Origin: a bacterium
Lineage (GTDB): Bacteria; AUK180
Direction of reading: 5' to 3'
Assembly: GCA_023133295.1 (NCBI GenBank)
Contig: JAGLWT010000053.1
Span: 1 to 42,069 of the forward strand
DNA: 42,069 nucleotides
Part shown: positions 32,339 through 41,106 of the stretch, piece by piece
Layout: each line of letters opens with the position of its first letter
How positions within the stretch are numbered: position 1 is the first letter of the stretch
Position numbers and translations under genes: made by a program
Notes under the pieces: generated by a model
What the model saw: only the letters and a program-made list of their open reading frames with translations
The model's database searches: none
Told to the model about the DNA's origin: nothing

Positions 32339-33286
32339 ATGCTTCTGAGATGTACCGAACCGGGCCTGCGTCTTGATTATTTTCTCTCACAAGCTCTGCC
32401 CGAACTGTCTCGTTCAAGGATAAAAAAGATCATAAAAGACGGGCTGGTAAGCATAAACGGGCTTCCCGCCAAAGCCTCAAAGCAACTCAATCCGGGTGAT
32501 GAGATCAGCTTTCCGGATGAAACGGATAGCGAAACAGTTGAGATCCTTCCTGCGGATATAAAGATAGAAAAGATATACGAAGACAATGACCTGCTGATCA
32601 TCAATAAACTTTCCGGCCAAGTCGTTCATCCCGGCATAGGCCATCAGAATGATACTATAGTTAACGGGCTTATGAAGCTCTACGGTGATTCACTTCCCGA
32701 TATCGGCGGCCGTCAGCGCCCCGGGATCGTGCATCGCCTTGATAAGGACACCTCCGGCCTTCTCATGGTAGCTCTCAATGACCGCTGTTTTCAAAGCCTT
32801 GTGGAAATGCAGAAAAAACATAGGATAAAAAAGATATATCTGGGTATATGCTGGGGAATTGTCAAGGATGAGAGGGGAGAGATCAGGTACCCAATCGGCA
32901 GATCCACTTCCGACAGGAAGTTATTCACAAAAGGCGGGATCAACCCGCGTTCGGCCATAACCCTGTTCAGGGTTATAGACAGAAATGACAGATTTTCCCT
33001 TCTTTCCTTCGGGCTTGTAACCGGCAGGACTCATCAGATCAGGGTACATATGAAGGCATTGAACCACCCTATTGTGGGAGATATTCAATACTCTTCCGCC
33101 GGAAGAAAGATCAAGGCGGGTTCCGGCGAAGTGATAGAGCTTGATCATCATCTCCTGACCGCTGTCGGGCTTGAGATGGAACATCCCGTGACCGGCAATG
33201 ACCTGAGCGTTCACCTGCCTTATGAGAAATGCCCGTCCTTTTCGAAGTTCTTCCCTAAACCACAGTCAATACACTCCCCGTATTGA
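32339..33286 (+). CDS. RluA/RluD-family pseudouridine synthase
   Basis: About 315 residues. An S4 RNA-binding domain (about 10-60, RLDYFLSQALPELSRSRIKKIIKDG) precedes the catalytic domain with HRLDKDTSGLL; Asp135 is the nucleophile. The closing motif is TGRTHQIRVHMKALNHPIVGD. It isomerises uridines in 23S rRNA (RluD-like) or other RNA. The start at 32339, one base after the previous stop, is preferred over an upstream frame that lies in the small membrane gene. Co-transcription with ileS and lsp/lgt is likely. Confidence 0.93.
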   Translation: MLLRCTEPGLRLDYFLSQALPELSRSRIKKIIKDGLVSINGLPAKASKQLNPGDEISFPDETDSETVEILPADIKIEKIYEDNDLLIINKLSGQVVHPGIGHQNDTIVNGLMKLYGDSLPDIGGRQRPGIVHRLDKDTSGLLMVALNDRCFQSLVEMQKKHRIKKIYLGICWGIVKDERGEIRYPIGRSTSDRKLFTKGGINPRSAITLFRVIDRNDRFSLLSFGLVTGRTHQIRVHMKALNHPIVGDIQYSSAGRKIKAGSGEVIELDHHLLTAVGLEMEHPVTGNDLSVHLPYEKCPSFSKFFPKPQSIHSPY

Positions 33287-33311
33287 TTTATTTGCTTATA
33301 TTAGTTATAAT
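33283..33311 (+). promoter_or_regulatory. Promoter of the 600-residue membrane protein (leaderless)
   Basis: TTGATT (33283-33288) overlaps the stop codon of the rluD gene; the spacer is 17 bases and TATAAT is at 33306-33311. Six bases later comes the ATG at 33318, so the transcript would start at the A of ATG. Confidence 0.7.
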
Positions 33312-33317
33312 TCCTGT

Positions 33318-35120
33318 ATGAAGATGAAAATCCTACTCTTGATCGCGGTATTATTCTCGGTAATGATATTCGGCGTATCTCCAAAAGAAGGGATGGCGCT
33401 GTACAGGGAAAATAAGTACGAAGAAGCGGCTCCCATATTCCGCGAAATTATCAGAGAAACTCCCATTAATTATCCAATGTACAAGTACTTGATCGAGTCT
33501 CTTTTTCAAATAGAAGAGTATGCCGAGGCTCTTGTTTATATAAGAAGATTAGAGAACTCAAGTAGTCCACGCGCAACAAAATCCCTGGACTATGAAACAT
33601 ACGTCAAGGTGCTGATAGAGATGAAAGATCTTGAAACAGCCTTGAAAAAGGCCAATAAAGGCCTCCGACTCTCTACGGATATTATCACATCCAATCATTT
33701 GAAAAGGCTGAAGTATCTGATCCTTGTAGAATTGCAGCGATTTTCGGAAGCCGAAGAACAGATAAAATCGGAAACAGGCTGGCAGAAGAATCCGCTACTC
33801 CTCTATTATCTCGGTGAAATGTATTTTCATGGTGCCGGAGAGGAATTGAACGGAGAAAAGCTGGCCCAGGGCCTGAAGTATTTCAGTGAAAGCTACACTG
33901 CTTCAAAGGAAACGGCAAATATCAATACGGAAAATCTTGTCATAGATTATTTGATCGAAAAAGTCCAGGAATTAAAGGGGCTGCCTCAGCGACTTACTTT
34001 CTTGAAGGATGTCAAAAATAGCGGAATAGATTCACCGAGAATAGAGAAATGGCTAAAGAAATATACAAGAACCCAGTCTTTCAAAAAGGACCTCGCGGAA
34101 TTGAATCTCCTTTTGACCGGCGGCAGCCTCAAGCCCGCGGAACAACTGCTTTTCAAGATGGAAAAGAAATATCCGGAAAAGAAATTAGGTGGTTTTCGCA
34201 GGAAGTTAGAGACAAAGAAGAAGGCCTTGTTCAAGAAATTGGCGATCTATATCAGCGGCGGCTTAGGAGCCATTGTAATCATATTTTTAACGATAAGCGG
34301 GATCACTACTTTGGTGAAAAAAATAAAAGCCCGGCCGAAAAAAGAAAAGATCAAAAAACCGAAAATAGAGAGGGTAAAGAAAGAGAAGGTAAAGAAGGAC
34401 AAAGCAAAGAAAGAATCCCCTGCGGAAATTGAGCCCGAACTGCCCTCCACCTCTTCGGAAGATGTTGCCGTGGAAGAGATCACTCCTTCGGAAGAAGAGC
34501 AAGTGCAGGATGCTGCTGCCGTTGATGCTGAAGAACCGGAAGCAGTTAATGAGGAAGAATCCACATCCGAAGAAGACTCGAAAACAGATAATAAGGAAGA
34601 ATCCACACCTGAAGAAGAGCCGGAACCGGAAAAAGCGCTTGCTAAAGCTGCAAGCGAAGACGAAGATGAAGCCCCCGCTGCAGATGAGGACGAGAAAATC
34701 TCTTCCGAAGAAGCGGACGCCGAATCTGACACGGTGCCTGACGAAGGGGATAAACCGGCCGAGCTCTCAAGAGAAGAAATTCTTTCTATGTACCTTGAAA
34801 TAGCCTCCGGAGGAGATGCGGATGCCGAGAAGCAATTCGTAATAAAGCATAAGTCAGATGAGCTGATGCCTGTTTTCAAGAACATACATTTCTATTTTGC
34901 CGGGAATATCAAGAAGGTGCTCGACTACATGAAGAAGGCGGATATTTCTGAAAATATATGGTGGCTAAGCAAGATCATTGATTTCTTAGAAGAAGGCGAG
35001 GTTGATTCTCTTGAGTCGGCGGCGATTCTGTACCTTTACTATAAAAATACTTCGGATAAGGATAAAGAGGAGAAATATAGGGAGTTAGGAAAAAAACTCA
35101 GAAATGAGAGCCAAAGCTGA
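33318..35120 (+). CDS. TPR-like membrane protein with basic/acidic linker
   Basis: About 600 residues. It has an N-terminal signal/TM (about 3-19), then helical repeats of TPR type (YRENKYEEAAPIFREII, EEYAEALVYIRRLE, LETALKKANKGL, up to about 210). A second TM follows at about 307-327. Next comes a lysine-rich stretch of about 35 residues and an acidic stretch of about 120 residues (EEESTSEED type), then a C-terminal helical domain (about 490-600, ISENIWWLSKII). The first part is predicted periplasmic and the last cytoplasmic. The ATG at 33318 is chosen over 33222 because the promoter ends just before it and it begins at the signal sequence. Overlaps the Memo-like gene by 17 bases. Function unknown. 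Confidence 0.75.
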   Translation: MKMKILLLIAVLFSVMIFGVSPKEGMALYRENKYEEAAPIFREIIRETPINYPMYKYLIESLFQIEEYAEALVYIRRLENSSSPRATKSLDYETYVKVLIEMKDLETALKKANKGLRLSTDIITSNHLKRLKYLILVELQRFSEAEEQIKSETGWQKNPLLLYYLGEMYFHGAGEELNGEKLAQGLKYFSESYTASKETANINTENLVIDYLIEKVQELKGLPQRLTFLKDVKNSGIDSPRIEKWLKKYTRTQSFKKDLAELNLLLTGGSLKPAEQLLFKMEKKYPEKKLGGFRRKLETKKKALFKKLAIYISGGLGAIVIIFLTISGITTLVKKIKARPKKEKIKKPKIERVKKEKVKKDKAKKESPAEIEPELPSTSSEDVAVEEITPSEEEQVQDAAAVDAEEPEAVNEEESTSEEDSKTDNKEESTPEEEPEPEKALAKAASEDEDEAPAADEDEKISSEEADAESDTVPDEGDKPAELSREEILSMYLEIASGGDADAEKQFVIKHKSDELMPVFKNIHFYFAGNIKKVLDYMKKADISENIWWLSKIIDFLEEGEVDSLESAAILYLYYKNTSDKDKEEKYRELGKKLRNESQS

Positions 35121-35991
35121 TCCCTACATTCTTTTTCTAGCCCTTCTTTTGATCTGTTCCGCCAAACCCATGGAAGTTCTCCCCGGTGGAGTGGGAGCAT
35201 ATTATCCGGGCCCTACCGCCCTTTTAGAAAAAATGATAACAACATTGGAGAGCACGTCCCCGACAAATACGATCCCAAAGACCATCAGAGGGATGATAGT
35301 TCCTCATGCGGCCTATAGATTCGCTGGGCAGACGATGGGGATGGCATATGCCGAGCTTTCATCTGAGAATTACGCGGCCTATGATGGAGTGGTCGTTCTG
35401 GCGGAGTATGAGGGCAAAACAGCCCTTGTGCCGGATTTTGACATTTTTATTATCCCCGGCGCCCGTATGCCGATGGACAGAAGTAAAGCACGGTTGTTCG
35501 CCGTTTCGCCCGCAGTCGATGTGAATTATAAACAATTCAATACTTTCTATCAGATGGAGGTGCACTTACCCTTTATCCACAAGCACTTTCCCGGACTTCC
35601 CGTCCTGCCCGTGATGCTGCCCGAGGGAGATCCCGAAACAGCTAAAGAGGTGAGTCGACTGGTGAGGGAACACTGCGGGTCTTCACTTATTATTTCTTCG
35701 CTCAACCTTTCCTATTCAAAACCATCTGCCGTGGCGGAAGAATTTGATGCCGCGCTCATTAAGAGTATAATAAGCAAAGATATCTCCTCAATAGAGAAAT
35801 GTTATTCTGACCAAGGGGAAGTAAGGGGGTCGGTCGCCATCACCGCGTTTTTCAATTCCTTTTCAGAAGATGCCCGTCGGTCCGCTCACATGGAATTGAT
35901 CAAATACACCGATGATGCCGTGCTGCTTTTTGGCGGCAGCCTCATTACCACTTACGGCTCCTTCATATTTTATGATAAGGTGAAAAAATGA
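35104..35991 (+). CDS. Divergent Memo (AmmeMemoRadiSam B-like) protein with signal segment
   Basis: 295 residues. A hydrophobic N-terminus (about 7-19, ILFLALLLIC) resembles a signal or anchor. The fold signature follows: IRGMIVPHAAYRFAGQ (His68) and YQMEVHLPFIHKHFPGLPVLPVM. In canonical Memo proteins a histidine follows GP in the next strand, one sits in the HSxEVQLPFL motif, and one in SSDxSHY. Here these read LAEYEG, FYQMEVHLPF and SSLNLSYS, so most metal/active-site ligands appear lost. It is paired with AMMECR1 by an ATGA overlap, but the radical SAM partner is absent from the window. Confidence 0.75.
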   Translation: MRAKADPYILFLALLLICSAKPMEVLPGGVGAYYPGPTALLEKMITTLESTSPTNTIPKTIRGMIVPHAAYRFAGQTMGMAYAELSSENYAAYDGVVVLAEYEGKTALVPDFDIFIIPGARMPMDRSKARLFAVSPAVDVNYKQFNTFYQMEVHLPFIHKHFPGLPVLPVMLPEGDPETAKEVSRLVREHCGSSLIISSLNLSYSKPSAVAEEFDAALIKSIISKDISSIEKCYSDQGEVRGSVAITAFFNSFSEDARRSAHMELIKYTDDAVLLFGGSLITTYGSFIFYDKVKK

Positions 35992-36545
35992 TAAACTTCT
36001 CATCCGCCGACCAGAAAGAATTGTTATCCCTTGCCCGTTCCAGCATTGTTTTCTATCTCAAGAACAATGAGTATATGAAGATGTCTTTGGAATTGAAAGA
36101 CAAGTACGGTAAGCCATACGGCGTTTTTACCACTTTGAAGAAAGCGGGGGAATTAAGGGGTTGCATCGGCTTTATCATCGCCCGCGATCCATTGTGGAAA
36201 TCCATATTGGAAACATCCGTTGAGTCAGCATTGGGCGATCCCCGTTTTCCTGATGTCCGCCCTGAGGAACTTGCTGACCTGACCGTGGAATTATCGGTAT
36301 TGTCACCAATGAAAAAAGTAAATTCATACAAAGATATCATATTGGGCCGGCATGGAGTGCTGGTGAAAAAAGGTTTCAGCCAAGGAGTATTTCTCCCTCA
36401 GGTGGCCACTGAAACGGGTTGGGATCTTCCGACCTTTCTCTCTCATCTGTGCTTCGGTAAAGCCGGACTTCCGGCCGAGGCATGGAAAGACCCTTCAACG
36501 GAACTTATGACCTTTGAGGCATTTGTATTTTCTGAGGAGTCATAG
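35988..36545 (+). CDS. AMMECR1 domain protein (AmmeMemoRadiSam system protein A)
   Basis: 185 residues. The family signature LRGCIGFI (56-63) is intact, with LGDPRFPDVRPEEL and LSVLSPMKKV following. AMMECR1 proteins may act on nucleic acids or proteins; their activity is not settled. ATGA overlap with the Memo-like gene indicates coupling. There is no signal sequence, unlike its neighbour. The stop TAG (36543-36545) is followed by TGTGTG, so TAGTGT here resembles the start of the TA-ended repeat element; that link is uncertain. Confidence 0.9.
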   Translation: MINFSSADQKELLSLARSSIVFYLKNNEYMKMSLELKDKYGKPYGVFTTLKKAGELRGCIGFIIARDPLWKSILETSVESALGDPRFPDVRPEELADLTVELSVLSPMKKVNSYKDIILGRHGVLVKKGFSQGVFLPQVATETGWDLPTFLSHLCFGKAGLPAEAWKDPSTELMTFEAFVFSEES

Positions 36546-36939
36546 TGTGTGTGGGAGAATATTGTTCAAAAGTTGAAATGTTCAAAAGTTCAAGGTTGGT
36601 GAATACAATGAATAGGGAAAAAAGAATAAATAATTGTGAGACTGAGAAGTATTATTTTTGTCATTCTGAAAGAGCGGTAGCGACTGAAGAATCCATTTCC
36701 TTTGTCATTCCCAGGCGCATGACCTTGGGAACCCCGGTTACATCGGGGAGCGAGAAATCCGTCCCTTTCCGCGTGGCAAGAGGGATGTATCGCGTGTGAT
36801 GTGAAATGCGTAATATGAATAAAATCAAATATCAATTATTTAATACCCTCTGCAATTCTTCATCCTTCATCCGTCCTTTCCCCACTTGTCACTTGTGCTC
36901 TTGTCACTTGTGCTCCTTTCACATATTGTCATCGTATTT
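36546..36939. repeat. Intergenic repeat mosaic ahead of the DUF4175-like gene
   Basis: No supported gene in about 390 bases. It holds the ATTGTTCAAAAGTTGAAA repeat (36561-36600), two GTCATTC-type units (36660-36694 and 36704-36735), and a CCCCG-gttacat-CGGGG hairpin (36732-36748). A CTTGTCACTTGTGCT tandem lies at about 36885-36915. The right-hand terminal sequence of the TA element family (36924-36953) reads ATTGTCATCGTATTTATGAA and then ACAGGACACT. A short frame across this mosaic is rejected. Confidence 0.65.
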
Positions 36940-39723
36940 ATGAAACAGGACACTGGTATCGAGAGAAAAACAAAGGAGCTTCTCAATCATTTCAGAATGT
37001 ATCAATTTGTACGCGGCCTTCTGATATCCCTCTGCCTTCTTCCCATTCTTCTTGCGATCGTGATTTGGGCCCGGTTGCCCGTTTTTCTTATTCTGATACC
37101 GTTGATATTAATTATTCTTCTGTATATTTCGGATCGGGGAGTATTAAGAATGATAAAAAAGGCTTGCGGTGATGAAGGGAATAGATTCTATCACGCGCTG
37201 AGATTGAAAAGCGGTGCTGCCGCCGGTGCCGTAGATTTTGAGATATTGAAACTCTATGACCTGCTCATGCAGAGGAATTCTCCGGTCATCCCGCCTTTCT
37301 GGTTGTTGAGAGCGGTATATATTCAGATATTTTTCATCATCGCGTTCTCATGGCTGCTGTCAGGGATAAATACCGGCCTTTCCACCGCTTCCTTTGTGCG
37401 GATATCACCCGACAGACTGGTGTATAACCGCTTCACAGCCGAGCCGGTAAGATTGAATATCCATACCTATGGCGATGCCATTGAGATCTCTATCTCTGAC
37501 GGGAGTGACCCATTATTTGAGGAAAGTGTTAGTAATTCAGAGGTCGAGCTTCCGGCGATAGAGCGCTCTCCTCTGATCGTCACCTGGAAAGGCGGAAGCA
37601 AGGAGATCCCTGTGGAATTCATACTTCCCCTTAGTTTCCGCTCGCACTTCCATATCGAAAGACAAGGCAGGAATTTGGAACCGGGGGACAGAATACCGCT
37701 TGAGGGTGAAACGCTGCATTATGAAATTGAGCCGCAGGGGGATTATGATACCTTTGTTCTGACCGTGGATGGCAACCGTTCTGATCTGCTTGCCTCTTCC
37801 ATCACTCCCTTCAATGACTGTGAGTTTCTCGCTTACTTTTATAAGAGCGGCTATCTTGCGGGGAAGTTCTATAAAAGGATCCCCGTCGCGCCCAATTCAG
37901 GCCCATCGGTAAAGATAACGAAACCGCTTGAAGATGTTGAACTGGACGGTTTTTATGGAGATTATGAATTGCGGTACGAAATCACAGATCCCGATGGGAT
38001 ATCCAGGGTTGAATTTGCCTGGGAGAAGGAAAGCGGAGAAATTGCCGGCATAAGGGAGTTGAGAGTGAATAAAGGTTCGCTGTCTCTTTCCGGGAAATAC
38101 ATGATCCCGCTGGAAAGGATAACGGATATATCAGACAGCTATGTCTATATCTATATAAGGTCTTTTGACGGCTATGGAAAGGAAGGCCGCTCAAGAAAGC
38201 TCACTCTTTCTCTTATGGATAATAATGCTTTGCAGGATATTTGGGAAGAGGTCGGCAGTACGCTTTTCGGTGAACTTGAGATGATGAAGGCGGAGCCGCT
38301 GGATGGCGGCGACAAGAAATTCGATCCGAAAACTTCAAAGAGCAACGAACTTACACAAGAGATCCAGAAGCGTGGCGAAACGATAGAGAAGACCATGGAA
38401 TACTTGGAGGCAGCACTGGAAGAACTGAAGGTTGAAAAGAAGATCATCGAGCAGGTAAAAAGGCAGCAGGAGCTCATGAAAGAACTTTTGAATAAAGAGG
38501 TGCTGGATCTGCTGCGGCAGAAAATGGAGCAGGGATTGGATTCCCGCTCAGCGTCACAAAAGGTATCACAGGCCGATCTTGAGAAGATGTCCTGGGAATT
38601 AGAGAGGATCATCAAGCAGCTTGAGGAATATAAAAAAGGGCTCGACGCCGCCCGCATTTCAAAGAAATTGGATCAATTAGAACAGAAGCAAGCCGATAAA
38701 TTGGAAGAGATCAAGAGCGATGTATCTGATCTGTTCTCGCGCTTTGATAAAGAGGACGAAAAGCTTCTTGACCCCGACAAAGCAAGAAATGAATTATCAA
38801 AGATGAATCAAAAGATGCAGCAAAAGAACTTTGAGCAAAGCAAGAAAAAATTATCATCGGATTTCAAAGATTATTCCGCGGATAAACTGAAAAATCGCTC
38901 CAATAGCTCTCCTGACCTTTCGCCCCTTGTCGAGAAGACAGTCGCTCTTGATGTGATGTCGCACTTTACGCCTGAGATGGAGAGTTGGGCGGAATCGAAT
39001 CTTGCCGCAATGAAAGATGAGATGGCTTCTTTTGCCGCGATCCTGATGATGTTCGACCACTCGCTTCACAGTTCTTTTCAAAATACATACAAGAGTTTTC
39101 AAAATTACCGTCTGAAAAAGGAGCAGAGATATTTTTCTCAATTCAAGAATTCCAATGCGATCTTTTTAAATAAACTGATCATCCTCATGGATAGAATGGA
39201 TGCCTCCTCTTGTTCTTCGGGCGGCTCAATGAATCTTTTTGAAAAGCTCAACTCCCTTTCACAAGATCAGCAGAAACTCAATAGTTATTTGGAGAAAATG
39301 ATGGAACAATACCGTTCTTCCGGTATGAATAAGAGGCTGAGCGATGCTGTGAAGCAGGCGGCGGATAAGCAGCAGGAACTGCAGGAACGACTTTCAAAAT
39401 TGTCGGAAGAGATCAAAGAAAGCAAGGAAAAAGGCGAACTTGCCGGAACCTCAGGGAAGATCGAGGAAAAAATGGAAGAGATCAAAGAGGCATTAAGAAA
39501 AGAGCAATTGTCCGATGATCTTGTCGATACGGGCCGCCGGGTCGCTGTGGAATTGCTTGAGCTTCAAAGGGCGATCTATTCCGGAAAAAAGGATAATACA
39601 AGGATCTCGCGTATCGGGCGGTTCATACAGAAATGGTATCCCGATCTGCTGAATGACCGCCCCGTAAATAAAGAATATCATGAGGATTACCTCGGAGTGA
39701 TCAGAAGCATCGGGGGCAAATAA
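36940..39723 (+). CDS. DUF4175-like large coiled-coil membrane protein
   Basis: About 927 residues. Two N-terminal TM helices (about 26-45 and 46-67) and a third (about 137-158) precede a beta-rich domain (about 180-430). That domain contains PSVKITKPLEDVELDGFYGDYELRYEITDPDG-type sequence (split: PSVKITKP and ELRYEITDPDG), as in DUF4175 proteins. Long charged coiled coils follow (about 470-650 and 780-870). DUF4175 proteins often accompany MoxR/DUF58 operons; that set is at 7809-10163. The ATG at 36940 lies in a terminal repeat and has no ribosome site. An ATG at 36997 is an alternative. trmFO overlaps its last base. Confidence 0.75.
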   Translation: MKQDTGIERKTKELLNHFRMYQFVRGLLISLCLLPILLAIVIWARLPVFLILIPLILIILLYISDRGVLRMIKKACGDEGNRFYHALRLKSGAAAGAVDFEILKLYDLLMQRNSPVIPPFWLLRAVYIQIFFIIAFSWLLSGINTGLSTASFVRISPDRLVYNRFTAEPVRLNIHTYGDAIEISISDGSDPLFEESVSNSEVELPAIERSPLIVTWKGGSKEIPVEFILPLSFRSHFHIERQGRNLEPGDRIPLEGETLHYEIEPQGDYDTFVLTVDGNRSDLLASSITPFNDCEFLAYFYKSGYLAGKFYKRIPVAPNSGPSVKITKPLEDVELDGFYGDYELRYEITDPDGISRVEFAWEKESGEIAGIRELRVNKGSLSLSGKYMIPLERITDISDSYVYIYIRSFDGYGKEGRSRKLTLSLMDNNALQDIWEEVGSTLFGELEMMKAEPLDGGDKKFDPKTSKSNELTQEIQKRGETIEKTMEYLEAALEELKVEKKIIEQVKRQQELMKELLNKEVLDLLRQKMEQGLDSRSASQKVSQADLEKMSWELERIIKQLEEYKKGLDAARISKKLDQLEQKQADKLEEIKSDVSDLFSRFDKEDEKLLDPDKARNELSKMNQKMQQKNFEQSKKKLSSDFKDYSADKLKNRSNSSPDLSPLVEKTVALDVMSHFTPEMESWAESNLAAMKDEMASFAAILMMFDHSLHSSFQNTYKSFQNYRLKKEQRYFSQFKNSNAIFLNKLIILMDRMDASSCSSGGSMNLFEKLNSLSQDQQKLNSYLEKMMEQYRSSGMNKRLSDAVKQAADKQQELQERLSKLSEEIKESKEKGELAGTSGKIEEKMEEIKEALRKEQLSDDLVDTGRRVAVELLELQRAIYSGKKDNTRISRIGRFIQKWYPDLLNDRPVNKEYHEDYLGVIRSIGGK

Positions 39724-41075
39724 TGAAGGTTGATATTATCGGCGGCGGTTTGGCCGGAGTGGAAGCCGCCAGTATTCTGTCAAGCAATGGCGTAAAGGTG
39801 ACCATTTGGGAGATGCGCCCCAAGAAGATGACAGGGATCCATAAAACCGGTGACCTTGCCGAGATAGTCTGTTCTAACTCTCTTAAGAGCATGGATCCGC
39901 TGACCTCCAAGGGACTGTTAAAGGCAGAGATGCGCCGTCTGAATTCCTTTGTACTGAAAATTGCCGCTGAAACAAGGGTTCCTGCCGGGCGATCTCTTAA
40001 TGTGGTCCGCGAAAAGTTTTCACGCATGATCACAGAAGAATTGTCAAATGATCCCAATATCAAGATCAAGAGGGAGGAGGTCCTTGACCTTGCCGCCTTT
40101 GAGAATATCATCATCGCGACGGGCCCGCTTACTTCTCCGTCATTCTCCTCTTTTATTCAGACCCTTACCGGCGCTGACAGTTTATATTTTTACGACGCTG
40201 TCTCACCTGTTATAAGAACCGATACAATAGATATGTCCCAGACCTTCTGGGGGCTGAGATATGGAAAAGGCGAAGGCAAGCTCTTGAATTTTCCTATGGA
40301 TGAAGCTCAATATTCTGCATTTTACGATGAGCTGATAAATGCAGGCACGGTTCCCCTGAACGATGTTGATGAAAAACTCTTTTTTGAGGCCTGTCTTCCG
40401 GTTGAGGAGATCGCCTCAAGAGGGAAGGATTCTCTGTGTTTCGGCCCGCTCCGCCCTGTCGGATTCAGAGATTATATTGAGAAGCGGCCGCACGCCGTGG
40501 TCCAGGCGCGCCCGGAGAACAATCTATACGATGCCGTGGAGCTTATCGGCTTTCAGACAAGATTGAAATTTGAGGAGCAGAAAAGAGTATTGAGAATGAT
40601 ACCCGGCCTTCAGAGCGCCAAGTTCCTGAGATACGGCATCATGCACAGAAATACATATATCAATTCACCCGGCATACTGCAGAATGGGATAAAACTGATC
40701 GATTCCGGGAAAAAGAGGATCTTCTTCGCTGGTCAACTGACAGGCGTGGAGGGCTATATAGAATCCGCCGCAAGCGGTATCATTGCGGGCCTGGCAATGC
40801 TGCAGGACCTTCAAAAAGGAGAGTTCATTATACCCGGAGAAAATACGATGACCGGCGCGCTTCTGCGCTATCTTTCTTCTCCTCCCGGCAAATCCGGCTT
40901 TAAGCCCATGAGCGCGAATTTCGGCTTGCTTGACGGAAGCGCCTACAGCAAAAAAACACGGAGAAAAAGGCAATTTGAGCGGTCAATGGGTGAGATCGGA
41001 GAATACACGGCAGAAATTTCAAAATTTACACATAGCGGATTTAAATTTCCCCGTATGGATGATATAATCACATGA
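39723..41075 (+). CDS. trmFO: Folate/FAD-dependent tRNA (uracil-54) methyltransferase
   Basis: 450 residues. The FAD site is GGGLAGVEA (7-15), followed by WEMRPKKMTGIHKTGDLAEIVCSNSLKS in two adjacent blocks (WEMRP; EIVCSNSLKS), which is diagnostic for TrmFO. It also shows YIESAASGIIAG. It makes ribothymidine at tRNA position 54 using methylenetetrahydrofolate and FADH2, in place of SAM-dependent TrmA. The ATG overlaps the preceding stop (TAATG), so it is coupled to the DUF4175-like gene, an odd partner. Confidence 0.97.
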   Translation: MKVDIIGGGLAGVEAASILSSNGVKVTIWEMRPKKMTGIHKTGDLAEIVCSNSLKSMDPLTSKGLLKAEMRRLNSFVLKIAAETRVPAGRSLNVVREKFSRMITEELSNDPNIKIKREEVLDLAAFENIIIATGPLTSPSFSSFIQTLTGADSLYFYDAVSPVIRTDTIDMSQTFWGLRYGKGEGKLLNFPMDEAQYSAFYDELINAGTVPLNDVDEKLFFEACLPVEEIASRGKDSLCFGPLRPVGFRDYIEKRPHAVVQARPENNLYDAVELIGFQTRLKFEEQKRVLRMIPGLQSAKFLRYGIMHRNTYINSPGILQNGIKLIDSGKKRIFFAGQLTGVEGYIESAASGIIAGLAMLQDLQKGEFIIPGENTMTGALLRYLSSPPGKSGFKPMSANFGLLDGSAYSKKTRRKRQFERSMGEIGEYTAEISKFTHSGFKFPRMDDIIT

Positions 41076-41106
41076 GGATATGCGATAAATATATGAAGGC
41101 GGTACG

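Noticed and set aside
36545..36799. Open frame of 84 residues after AMMECR1
   Set aside because: It is translated from the repeat mosaic (word repeat plus two GTCATTC-type units).
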